Source: RGIG4790 sp964437615
GTDB taxonomy: Bacteria > Bacillota > Clostridia > Christensenellales > UBA1242
DNA length: 64,000 nt
Reading direction: 5' to 3'
Assembly (NCBI GenBank): GCA_964437615.1
Contig: CAYTHL010000001.1
Coordinates: 21,553-85,552, forward strand
Part shown: piece after piece, positions 7,584 to 16,046 of the stretch
Layout of the letters: every line of letters starts with the position of its first letter
How positions within the stretch are numbered: the stretch's first letter is position 1
Notes under the pieces: generated by a model
Told to the model about the DNA's origin: nothing
The model's input: only the letters and a program-made list of their open reading frames with translations
Database searches by the model: none
Made by a program: the position numbers and the translations under genes

Positions 7584-10367
7584 TTACTCAAATTCAAATG
7601 GGGGGGTAGGGTTTATTTGGTCTGGAGTTTTTGTAATATATTTGTCAATTACTTTGTTAGATGATTGCATGTTATATAGATATGTATCAAAAACGTCTTT
7701 TTGGCTGGTATATCTGTCGTATACTTTAATTTGCAATTTATCTATTAACTCTTTGTCTATTTTAGATGGTCTAAAAAGTACATTTGTAGGGGTTTCTATA
7801 TAATAACCATCATTGTTATAGCCATATGCTTTTATAAGATCCATAAATGGACTTACAACGCCTCTAAGGTTATTTTCTAAATCTATAAGCTGACTAGTTT
7901 TTAGGTCGTCAGAGTTCATATATAAAATAAAGTCGTTTATTACGGTTGCCGATATTGCCATATCTACTGTGCCTAAAGGGTAAGACAAAAATTTGCATAA
8001 TCTATTCATATCTATAAAGTCTGTAATTTTGTATGGTTTGTCTATTATGCCAAACTTTGGCAAATTAGCAGTAGTTTCTTCTAATGCTGCTGTTGCCAAA
8101 GAAGCAATAATTTTGCTGGTTGCGCCAAAAAGGCTGTCTAAGGATATAATATTTAAATTTTTTATTGCTTTTTCCTTATCTTGGTTTCTACTATTAGCAA
8201 AATCTGCAAATCCAATAATCTCTAACGATCTTTGATCAAGATTACTAAACAAATAATTTTTAATTTTTACAATGTCAGTTATAGAATAGTTAATATGGGC
8301 AACTTTTCTTGCAAAACCTACTGTATCGCCGCGTTTAATGTATTCAACAAGTTTATTATAATCGGCGTAGAAATTAGCCAAGTCGTTAACATATTTTTTA
8401 TTTTGCGCTAGTATAATATTTAGATCTTTTATAATAGGTAGTTCTTTTACATCACTAAATATTGTCAAAATTTCACTAAAATCGTTAATTAATCTTACAA
8501 ATTCGTTACAACCCTTACTTTCAAGGCCATTTTGCTTTATCTTTTCAAGCTTATTTACAAGTTGTTTAGCATCAATTTTTCGTATAAATCTAATTTCTTG
8601 TTTATCTCCTTTGGCTTCGTCTTCTTCTATAAAATAACGCAATTGCCCCGGATATATGGTTGCAATTTCAATTAGGGTTTCATCGTCAGCTTTTTGTGCC
8701 TCTTCGGCGGCGCGCTTTGCTTCTTCTTCGGCATTTTGCTGGGCATTTTGGTTTTCCTCTTTTATAATATTAGCAAGCGTTACAGATAAATTATCGTTAG
8801 CTGCGCCGTTTGCAACCATAGCGGTGTTTGGTGCATTTTGACTATCTGTTTTGCTAGCGTTTGCTGCACGCTCTTTTTCTAGTTCGGCAGCAAACTCAGT
8901 CTCAAATTCGGCTTCCTTTTTAGCCTTATCTTCGGCTTCTTGCTTTACAAGTTTGGCAAATTCGGCTTCTTCTTCTGGCGTAAAGGTTGCATTATAGGCG
9001 CTAGCTTCGTCTTTTACAACTCGGTCGTCTGCAAGTTTAGCATTTAAGTTTTGCATAATTTCATCAAATTCGGCTTTTTCTGAAGTAGATAGATTTCTGT
9101 ATAACGACTGCGCCTTACTATAATTGCCTTTGGCAAACTTATTTGGGTCTATTTTTTTTGGGGTATTGCGCTGAACTCCTTTTTTCTTCTCTTGAGGAGG
9201 TGTGGCAGGGCCAGAAATTCCGCCATTAGAGCTATTATTAGCCAGCGTGCTGCCAGTGTTTTTAAGCAAAAATTCTAGTTTGTTTATTTTTTTGCCATTT
9301 TTAATTGTTGCGAGGTCTTCGCAAGAAAGGGTTGCAAATAGACAGTTAAGCACCCTTGGGTCGCTGTAAAGAATATTAAAGTCGGTTAAACACTCTAGCG
9401 CGTTCTCTGCGCCCAAGTTGTCCACCAAAACTATTTTAAGAGCAGCAATTTTTTGCGAATCTATTTTGTCTATCTGGGTAAATTTGTCTATGTCGCTAAG
9501 CTTGCTGACCATGTTATTTACATAGCTTGCAGATACTTTTAGTTTGTAAGTTTTTACTAAATCGTTTAAGTGCGCCGTAAGATTTTTTTCAAAATTCTTT
9601 ATATTTTCTGGGTTACAAAGCAGTATAGACGGAGAAATTGCCACGCGCGCAACCAAATCTGCTCGGCTAAAAGGGCTAGGAGTAAATCTGCTATATAAAT
9701 ATTCTATATTGTCTAGCAGCTTTAGCGGATTGGCCTTAACTAAGCCCTTACATCTTCTAATCATACTTACTGGCTCTGCAATATAACTTTTTGTTTGTCT
9801 GTCCCACGAAAATTCGCTTAAAACATCTAATACATCTTGCAATTTTTGGCTGCTAATTCCGTAAGCCAAGGTTGCGCAATCTTCAAAAAGACTATCTATC
9901 TCTTCGGCTTTAAACAAGGTAGAGGTTTTGCCGTTAATTTGGTATTCGGTTTGGGTTAAATCTGCCACCGCCTGCTTAAACTTTAGCGGGCTAGATTGTG
10001 TAAAGTTACTTTTAAGTGCAATAGAGTATGGGGTTACGCCCAAAGCGCGCGCTTCGTCTAGTAGGGCAAAAAATCTTTCTTTTGTAGCATCAGTTGCTTC
10101 TACAAAACAATCATAAGTGCTAAGGATTGCTCTTTTTGCAAGCTTTTGACGCCTTTCTTTTTCCATGCCCGGAATATCGTAGCCAGCAAACCTTTTGTAA
10201 ATATCTATTAAGCCCAAGGCCAACTCCTCGTTGCCTGTGGCGTAAATGTTGTCTATTACCTTTTTAAGCTCTTTTTCTGTCAGCCAAAAATTTTTCTTTA
10301 AAATTTTGGTAATTTCGGCTCCAATATCCAGCATGTCTTTACTTGGATTGATTTTAATATTTTCCAT
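7584..10367 (-). CDS. large hypothetical protein, alpha-helical with charged central region
   Basis: A 927-residue protein I do not recognise. It has no signal peptide or membrane segment, so it is probably cytoplasmic. The N-terminal part (about 1-370) and C-terminal part (about 570-927) are mixed alpha-helical and carry many aromatic residues. They are joined by a low-complexity linker (about 375-560) rich in Glu, Ala, Lys and Asn, with a run of predicted coiled coil. The start has an AAAGGA site 8 nt upstream. It is a single-gene unit converging on asnS. The linker composition could suggest a scaffold or ATP-independent assembly protein, but no function is supported. Confidence 0.8.
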   Translation of the reverse strand: MENIKINPSKDMLDIGAEITKILKKNFWLTEKELKKVIDNIYATGNEELALGLIDIYKRFAGYDIPGMEKERRQKLAKRAILSTYDCFVEATDATKERFFALLDEARALGVTPYSIALKSNFTQSSPLKFKQAVADLTQTEYQINGKTSTLFKAEEIDSLFEDCATLAYGISSQKLQDVLDVLSEFSWDRQTKSYIAEPVSMIRRCKGLVKANPLKLLDNIEYLYSRFTPSPFSRADLVARVAISPSILLCNPENIKNFEKNLTAHLNDLVKTYKLKVSASYVNNMVSKLSDIDKFTQIDKIDSQKIAALKIVLVDNLGAENALECLTDFNILYSDPRVLNCLFATLSCEDLATIKNGKKINKLEFLLKNTGSTLANNSSNGGISGPATPPQEKKKGVQRNTPKKIDPNKFAKGNYSKAQSLYRNLSTSEKAEFDEIMQNLNAKLADDRVVKDEASAYNATFTPEEEAEFAKLVKQEAEDKAKKEAEFETEFAAELEKERAANASKTDSQNAPNTAMVANGAANDNLSVTLANIIKEENQNAQQNAEEEAKRAAEEAQKADDETLIEIATIYPGQLRYFIEEDEAKGDKQEIRFIRKIDAKQLVNKLEKIKQNGLESKGCNEFVRLINDFSEILTIFSDVKELPIIKDLNIILAQNKKYVNDLANFYADYNKLVEYIKRGDTVGFARKVAHINYSITDIVKIKNYLFSNLDQRSLEIIGFADFANSRNQDKEKAIKNLNIISLDSLFGATSKIIASLATAALEETTANLPKFGIIDKPYKITDFIDMNRLCKFLSYPLGTVDMAISATVINDFILYMNSDDLKTSQLIDLENNLRGVVSPFMDLIKAYGYNNDGYYIETPTNVLFRPSKIDKELIDKLQIKVYDRYTSQKDVFDTYLYNMQSSNKVIDKYITKTPDQINPTPPFEFE

Positions 10368-10501
10368 TTGTTTTTCCTTTTGCCTTTTTTAAATATATCT
10401 TATTTAACTGAATTAGTTTATACTATAAATAGTTTTTTGTCAATACCCAAATTACTGCTAAAATACAATTTTGTTGGCTTTATATTTTTTGCAAAATAAA
10501 A

Positions 10502-10520
10502 CCCCCACGGTGCGTGGGGG
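10502..10520 (-). terminator. terminator of the serine protease gene
   Basis: The perfect stem CCCCCAC / GTGGGGG is followed on the minus strand by a T-rich run at 10493-10501. It lies just beyond the stop codon of the protease gene. Confidence 0.8.
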
Positions 10521-10528
10521 AAAGTTAA

Positions 10529-12001
10529 TTATAAAGCATTTATGTCGTCAGATTTTAATGTATAAGTTTGCGTTGTGCCAGAGTTGCCGGATGCGTCTGT
10601 GTAAGCAAAACTTATGCTGTCGCCAACACGGCAAGTAAGCAAATATGTGTCAATTTGATAATCTCTTATAATAGTATGCTCGATTTCGTTTATAATTATG
10701 GCGTTAATAACATAGTTTTTAGCAAGGCCAAGGCTCTGGGCTATGCTGCCTCCAGTTACACTAACAATAGTTGCGTCTGCCTCTATTTGACCGCTACATG
10801 TTTCGGGATTGTATACATATTTACTGTTAGTTTCAGTTGTGGTTATGCCAATTGTTACCCCGCTAAGAGTACTTGCCTGACTGGTGGTAAGATAGTAATA
10901 AAGCAAATTATCTGCCGCTGCCACAACTTGGTCTATCGGCAGGGCAAAGTTTATATTTTGGTCTTCAGTGTGGCCGGCGTTAACAATGCCTATAAGTTCG
11001 CCATTACAGTTAAACAGTCCGCCGCCGCTGTTGCCACCATAAATAGCCGTGTCTATGCGCATAACGCGATAGTTGCGCTCGGTGCCGTCTATGTCGCTCA
11101 ATTCAATAGTTTCGCTATCTACGCAAACAATGCCTTTAGTGACACTAATTCCGCAGCCCTCGGGGTTTCCAACAGCTATAGCCGTTTCGCCAACACTGTA
11201 GCCAGTTGCAACCGTCACTGCCTTAGCCGAAGAGTTAATTGCCAAAATTTTGCTTGTTTCAACCTTTAATATAGCAATATCTTGGGTTATAGACCCGCCC
11301 ACATATTCTAGTTCTATACCATAATCGCCGTAATCGTAAGTTGTAAAACCATCACTAGTTAATTTTGATGTTCTACATGGCTCATCTTCCGAGCCATACA
11401 AGTATCCGTAAATGGATAATGGCAATTTTGTGGCGTTATAAATGACATTTGCGTCATTATCATAGCAAACATGGTAGTTTGTAATTAGATATGTGTACCC
11501 ATTTTGGGCGGTATCCATTTTGTATATAACTGCCGCACCCGTATAAAATACATAGTCTGTTTTAGTTAGCTTGTTACTAGACGACGGATTTTCTACAAAC
11601 TTTGTGTAAACTTTTAGCGTGCTGTTTAAAATATCGGCAACTACAGATGTGCTAGAATATTGTGCGGTGCCAGAAAAATAAAGGCTCAAAAATTCGGCAT
11701 AAGTAAGTGTAGCGTCTGGATATTGCTCATTGTAAGCTTCCCAAATTTCTGTTATTGTGGGGCTGGTGGCGTCAGCGCCGTCAGAGCCATTGGTTACAGT
11801 AAAAGTGGTGCTAGAACCGTCCGTAAATTTGATTGTATAAACATCCACAAGCCCGCTAGAGCCAGTTTTTGTAATCGACTCCACGCTAACTGTGCTAAAA
11901 AGTGAGCAGCTGCTTAGCGCAAAACCGCAAGGTACTGCAACAATAACAACTAATAATACTAGCGCAACTAAACTCCAAAGTTTATTATTCTTTTTACTCA
12001 T
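10529..12001 (-). CDS. trypsin-like (S1C/HtrA-type) serine protease lipoprotein
   Basis: Predicted cell-surface protease, 490 residues. An N-terminal hydrophobic segment ends in the lipobox LSSC (lipidated Cys about residue 32). A short module ending in NGSDGADATSP and a helical EIWEAYNEQYPDATLTY stretch follow, a layout seen in surface proteins of gut Bacillota. The trypsin fold has the triad His about 177 (TNYHVC), Asp about 241 (QDIAIL) and Ser about 325 (GGNSGGG). The last 110 residues resemble a PDZ domain. I chose the start at 12001 because GGAGG (minus strand, 12010-12014) sits 8 nt upstream. The ATG at 12019 would place that site inside the gene. Likely role: surface or secreted protein quality control. 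Confidence 0.88.
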   Translation of the reverse strand: MSKKNNKLWSLVALVLLVVIVAVPCGFALSSCSLFSTVSVESITKTGSSGLVDVYTIKFTDGSSTTFTVTNGSDGADATSPTITEIWEAYNEQYPDATLTYAEFLSLYFSGTAQYSSTSVVADILNSTLKVYTKFVENPSSSNKLTKTDYVFYTGAAVIYKMDTAQNGYTYLITNYHVCYDNDANVIYNATKLPLSIYGYLYGSEDEPCRTSKLTSDGFTTYDYGDYGIELEYVGGSITQDIAILKVETSKILAINSSAKAVTVATGYSVGETAIAVGNPEGCGISVTKGIVCVDSETIELSDIDGTERNYRVMRIDTAIYGGNSGGGLFNCNGELIGIVNAGHTEDQNINFALPIDQVVAAADNLLYYYLTTSQASTLSGVTIGITTTETNSKYVYNPETCSGQIEADATIVSVTGGSIAQSLGLAKNYVINAIIINEIEHTIIRDYQIDTYLLTCRVGDSISFAYTDASGNSGTTQTYTLKSDDINAL

Positions 12002-12202
12002 GCAATTATCCTCCGACATTTGTATAGTATTATTATAACCAAATATAAAAAGATTTTCAACTTATAAAGCGCTTATTTTAAAATTTTTTTAGTTGTTTTG
12101 CGTATGTCTGCTAAATTGCAATAAAAGATAAATATATTGCATAAATACACAAAGTGATGAATATTTTTTACATAATTTTTAGCAAAAATTTTTAAAAAAC
12201 AG

Positions 12203-12231
12203 TTGATTTTTTTGCCAAATTATCATAAAAT
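12203..12231 (+). promoter_or_regulatory. promoter of the MATE-kinase gene
   Basis: TTGATT at 12203-12208 and TAAAAT at 12226-12231 with a 17-nt spacer. The predicted start is near 12238, only about 20 nt before an intrinsic terminator. Confidence 0.7.
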
Positions 12232-12257
12232 ACCTTGGTAAAAGTGAGTAGCTATAT

Positions 12258-12290
12258 AAGCGTAAGTCCAACTTTGGGCTTACGCTTTTT
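12258..12290 (+). terminator. leader terminator (candidate attenuator) upstream of the MATE gene
   Basis: A 12-bp stem, AAGCGTAAGTCC with GGGCTTACGCTT (one G-U), has a 6-nt loop and ends in five T. It lies between the promoter and the ribosome binding site (AAAGGAG, 12301-12306) of the transporter gene. Transcripts from that promoter should therefore stop at about 53 nt unless the hairpin is disrupted. Confidence 0.75.
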
Positions 12291-12312
12291 AGTTGCAAAA
12301 AAAGGAGATTTT

Positions 12313-14424
12313 ATGGCTAAAACAAAACCAATATCAATGCCAAAAACTAACAAAATGGGCAGCGTGCCAATGAGCAAACTCATCTGGCAAATGGGCTTGC
12401 CAATGATAGTTTCTATGGTGCTGCAATCTATATATAATATTGTAGATACCATTTTTGTAATCAACATGGGACCTGACGGGGTAGCAGGCAACGCCGCAAT
12501 TACCTGTGCCTTTCCTATTCAACTTCTAATTATCGCCCTTGGCGTAGGCACTGGTGTGGGCATCAACGCACTGCTTAGCAAAAAACTTGGCGAAAAGGAC
12601 AAAGACGGCGTTAGCCGCGTAGCCGGCAATGGCATATTTTTGGGGCTTTGCATGTACATTATCTTTCTAATATTTGGACTTTTGGGCGCAAAATGGTTTA
12701 TCGGCATGCAGTCGGCAGATAGCCAAGTTATAAACATGGGTACGCAGTATCTAACCATTTGCTGCACGCTATCTTTTGGAGCCATTGGCTACACCGTGTA
12801 CGAAAGATTTTTGCAAGCAACTGGCAAGACCATGCTTTCTACAATTTCGCAAATTGCGGGTGCCGCAACCAACATCTTGCTAGACTGGGTGTTTATTTAT
12901 CCATGCAATATGGGCGTAGCCGGCGCAGCGTGGGCTACCATTATTGGTCAAATTGTGTCACTGCTTATGGCCATGATTTTTCACTATACTTTAAACAAAG
13001 AAATTAGTGGCAGACTAAAATACATTGCACCAAAATGGGATGTTATTAAAGGCATATTTAAAATTGGAATCTCGGCTGCAATTATGCAAGGGCTTTTGGC
13101 TGTAATGATGTTTGGCATGAACCTAATATTAAAGTACTCAGCGCTGCTATTTAACAGCTTTGGAATTTACTACAAAATTATGCAGCTTGCCTTGTTTGCC
13201 GCATTTGGCATATCCAATACAATAATCTCTGTGCTGTCGTTTAACTACGGCATGCAAAACAAAGAACGCTCTAAAAAATGCATATTTTGGGGCATTGTCG
13301 ACTCGCTTATAGTGTCGGTTGTAATAATAGTGCTGTTTCAGTGCTTGGCGTCGCCGCTTGCCCAGTTGTTTGGCATGGCAAGCACCGCCGACGCTGCAGT
13401 TTCGGCAGATGAAATACAGAAAGTTGTTGTAATTGCACTAAGAATATCTAGTATAAGTTACATATTTATGGCGGCAAGCGTGGCAATTCAAGGCGTGCTG
13501 CAAGCATTTAGATATTCTTGGCTGCCGCTAATTATTTCGCTGCTAAGGTTGTGCGTGCTTGTGCTGCCAATTGCATATTTGTTTACCAAAACTAGCAACC
13601 CAACCAACAACTTGTGGTGGACATTCTTGATAGTTGAAGCAATTACTGCCGCTGTATCCTTTGCATTTTTAAGGTACGCTTACAAGCGCAAAGTTTCAAC
13701 AATGTCTGCAGCCGCAATTTGCGCAGGTAAGGGCTTAATTGTAACGCTTTCTCGTCAGCACGGCAGCAATGGTAAGCAAATAGGCAAACTTGTGGCAGAA
13801 AAATTAGGCCTAAGCTTTTACGATAAAGAAATCTTGGCGCAAGTTGCCAAAGATACTGGTCTAGCCGAAGAACATCTTAAAGATGTGGCAGACAAAGTTA
13901 CTGGGTTTAACTCACTGTATCTCTCTACTGCCACAAACCAACAAGCAATTATTGCCCAAGCCAAAGTTATTAGGCAAATTGCCGAGCAAGGCAACTGCCT
14001 AATTGTAGGCCGCGGCGCAGATTATATTTTAAAGGACTATCCAAATGTAATAAATGTATTTGTTTATGCCAGCCAAGATTACCGCGTGCAAACTCTAAAC
14101 AAACTTTACGGCGATGACGAGGCCTCCGCAATTAAGCAAATTAAAAGGGCAGATACCGCACGCAGCGTCTACTACAACTTTATTTCGGGTAGCACTTGGG
14201 GAAAAGAGAGCAACTATCATCTATTTATAGACGGCAGCAATGGTGCCGAGGCCACCGCCGACGCCATTGTAGAGTTTATAACTGCCGAAACTCAACAAAA
14301 ACCTGCGGGTACTCAGGCCGATTCACAGCCAACCGACCAACAAGCCCAACACCAGTTAGCCAAGCTTGCACAAACCGTAGACCCCAAACTAGCCGTCGAA
14401 CACACCGGTGATGACCACAAATAA
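12313..14424 (+). CDS. MATE family efflux transporter fused to a cytidylate-kinase-like domain
   Basis: A 703-residue fusion. Residues 1 to about 470 form a twelve-segment MATE transporter (MPKTN..IWQMGLPMIVSMVLQSIYN at the start), a drug or metabolite:cation antiporter. After a short linker, about 475-660 form a nucleoside-phosphate-kinase-like domain of the cytidylate-kinase-like family. Diagnostic stretches are SRQHGSNGKQIGKLVAEKLG, FYDKEIL and IVGRGADYIL. The last 45 residues are a Gln/Pro-rich tail. I chose the ATG at 12313 because AAAGGAG lies 6 nt upstream. The TTG at 12235 would put the leader terminator inside the gene. The reading frame runs unbroken through both domains. Confidence 0.88.
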   Translation: MAKTKPISMPKTNKMGSVPMSKLIWQMGLPMIVSMVLQSIYNIVDTIFVINMGPDGVAGNAAITCAFPIQLLIIALGVGTGVGINALLSKKLGEKDKDGVSRVAGNGIFLGLCMYIIFLIFGLLGAKWFIGMQSADSQVINMGTQYLTICCTLSFGAIGYTVYERFLQATGKTMLSTISQIAGAATNILLDWVFIYPCNMGVAGAAWATIIGQIVSLLMAMIFHYTLNKEISGRLKYIAPKWDVIKGIFKIGISAAIMQGLLAVMMFGMNLILKYSALLFNSFGIYYKIMQLALFAAFGISNTIISVLSFNYGMQNKERSKKCIFWGIVDSLIVSVVIIVLFQCLASPLAQLFGMASTADAAVSADEIQKVVVIALRISSISYIFMAASVAIQGVLQAFRYSWLPLIISLLRLCVLVLPIAYLFTKTSNPTNNLWWTFLIVEAITAAVSFAFLRYAYKRKVSTMSAAAICAGKGLIVTLSRQHGSNGKQIGKLVAEKLGLSFYDKEILAQVAKDTGLAEEHLKDVADKVTGFNSLYLSTATNQQAIIAQAKVIRQIAEQGNCLIVGRGADYILKDYPNVINVFVYASQDYRVQTLNKLYGDDEASAIKQIKRADTARSVYYNFISGSTWGKESNYHLFIDGSNGAEATADAIVEFITAETQQKPAGTQADSQPTDQQAQHQLAKLAQTVDPKLAVEHTGDDHK

Positions 14425-14449
14425 TGTAGATAAAAATAGCTATTTAAAA

Positions 14450-14478
14450 AATTACTCCCTATTAGGGAGTAATTTTTT
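14450..14478 (+). terminator. terminator of the MATE-kinase gene
   Basis: Perfect 10-bp stem (ATTACTCCCT / AGGGAGTAAT) with a 3-nt loop, followed by seven T. Confidence 0.9.
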
Positions 14479-14647
14479 TGTAGTGCCTTAATTTTACCAT
14501 ATTGCTGTAACTTCAATAACTACTAACTAAAAGGTAGCGCTTTAAAAAACCTACCTTTTAAACCTAATTTAACTTACTATATAATTTGTTGCAACATAAA
14601 ACAAATTTATTTACAACAAAAAATTACAAAAATTTTTAGAATAGGTC

Positions 14648-14676
14648 TTGAAAACCTAATAGTTGTGTGTTACAAT
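14648..14676 (+). promoter_or_regulatory. promoter of the 14697 gene
   Basis: TTGAAA (14648-14653), 17 nt, TACAAT (14671-14676), with a TGT just before the -10 that fits the extended TGn form. Confidence 0.75.
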
Positions 14677-14696
14677 GCCTATAGAGAGGGAAAACC

Positions 14697-15872
14697 ATGG
14701 CAGACGAAAAGAAACCCAAACCAGACAAACAAAATTTATCCGCCACAAGCGCAAAAGAACAATCTAAAGTGATTCCAATTAGGCTGCCTAGCAACTTGGA
14801 CGCTAAAAGCAAACAAACCAAACTTGGCCGCAAATGCAGTGTTGTAGACACCGATTATTCTTCTAGTAGAGAGGTTCTTTCGCATCTAAACCATATGCTT
14901 TTGCTGCGAGATTCAAATGCCTATGCAATGATTACAGATTACGGCAGCTATAAGGGCGAGTACAAAGGAGTACCATTTAAACTATTTCATAAGCCGAATA
15001 AAAGTTGCATTTTACAAATTGGCTTTATGCCATATTTTAAAGAGGATTTTGATTTAACAAACGAACTTGTTAGGGCAATAACTCCGCTTATGTTTAAGCC
15101 AAACCCAAATAGCAAGGCAGATTTTGCTGCTGCTGCGCCACTTTTGTATGTAGAAATAGACGAACATCCAACTTATGATGACGATGACCAATATTCAGTT
15201 GCCTACATTTGGGATATCTATAACCCAGAGTGCACAGTTAGGGAATACTGCTTTAAGTATATTAACAGCCTAGACGATGTATTAAATGTCAAAATTTTGC
15301 AACCATTTTACAATAATAAAGATTATTTTAACGATTATAACTATTTGTACGGCATGGTGGAGTTTTACTTTTCTCCCGAGTTTGTAAATTATGCTCAAAC
15401 AAACATGACTCAATCTGAACTGTTTTGGCATATAATAAGATTTTCAGAGTGGAAAGAGCAAGTTGACGAAATTGCTAACAAATATAGGCTAATTTGGTCG
15501 GATAGTGCAGACGCAGTTACAGCCGAAAATACTCAAAATATGATAAATCACTGCTTGGCATGGCTTTGGCAGCAAACAGAAAAATTTGGTATGAACTGCC
15601 ACTACCCAGAAATTAACAAAATACCTAGTCTAACAAAAAGCCAACGGCAATGGTACAAAAGTATGAATGATTTGGCAGTTAAACAACTTACTAGGCTTGG
15701 TAAAGGTGTTGGGCTAGATTATGCTAACCTAGACGGCGAAAACAATAAACTTGTGCGCAATGGTAAACCTGCTGCAAACCTAACGGCGCAAGAAAAGCAA
15801 ATAAAGACCTTTAAACAATTTTTAGACTACATGGAACAAGCCCGTTTAGAAGCTCAATTTAGTAAAGAATAA
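14697..15872 (+). CDS. hypothetical protein
   Basis: A 391-residue protein I do not recognise. There is no signal peptide or membrane segment. The first 60 residues are Lys-rich and probably disordered. The rest is an alpha/beta mixture rich in Tyr, Asp and Trp, with acidic YDDDDQYS near 160. The last third holds tryptophan-rich AWLWQQTEKFG and ends in a charged helix. It has its own promoter, an AGAGAGGG ribosome binding site and a weak terminator at 15898-15919, so it is monocistronic. Cytoplasmic location is inferred only from the absence of export signals. Confidence 0.8.
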   Translation: MADEKKPKPDKQNLSATSAKEQSKVIPIRLPSNLDAKSKQTKLGRKCSVVDTDYSSSREVLSHLNHMLLLRDSNAYAMITDYGSYKGEYKGVPFKLFHKPNKSCILQIGFMPYFKEDFDLTNELVRAITPLMFKPNPNSKADFAAAAPLLYVEIDEHPTYDDDDQYSVAYIWDIYNPECTVREYCFKYINSLDDVLNVKILQPFYNNKDYFNDYNYLYGMVEFYFSPEFVNYAQTNMTQSELFWHIIRFSEWKEQVDEIANKYRLIWSDSADAVTAENTQNMINHCLAWLWQQTEKFGMNCHYPEINKIPSLTKSQRQWYKSMNDLAVKQLTRLGKGVGLDYANLDGENNKLVRNGKPAANLTAQEKQIKTFKQFLDYMEQARLEAQFSKE

Positions 15873-15897
15873 ATGGCACCGCAAAAAATAACTATTG

Positions 15898-15919
15898 GCC
15901 CATGACGACATGGGCTTTT
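15898..15919 (+). terminator. weak intrinsic terminator
   Basis: Seven-bp stem GCCCATG / CATGGGC with a 4-nt loop and a short TTTT tail, 26 nt after the stop of the preceding gene. Confidence 0.5.
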
Positions 15920-16046
15920 ATGTTACATAAACTAATACTTATACTTACATTGCGCATCTGCAAAGCTTAATTAACGTAGTTATAATTTTTGTTTAGCATA
16001 TTGCAAAATTTATCCACATACCTTTTTAGGGTAGGGAGATTTTGCA

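Noticed and set aside
10568..11269. 233-codon frame antisense to the serine protease gene
   Set aside because: It is a shadow of a gene with clear catalytic motifs on the other strand, and it has no ribosome binding site or recognisable domain.
12235..12312. TTG start extending the MATE protein by 26 residues
   Set aside because: The extension is encoded by the terminator hairpin and ribosome binding site region, while ATG 12313 has a well-placed AAAGGAG.
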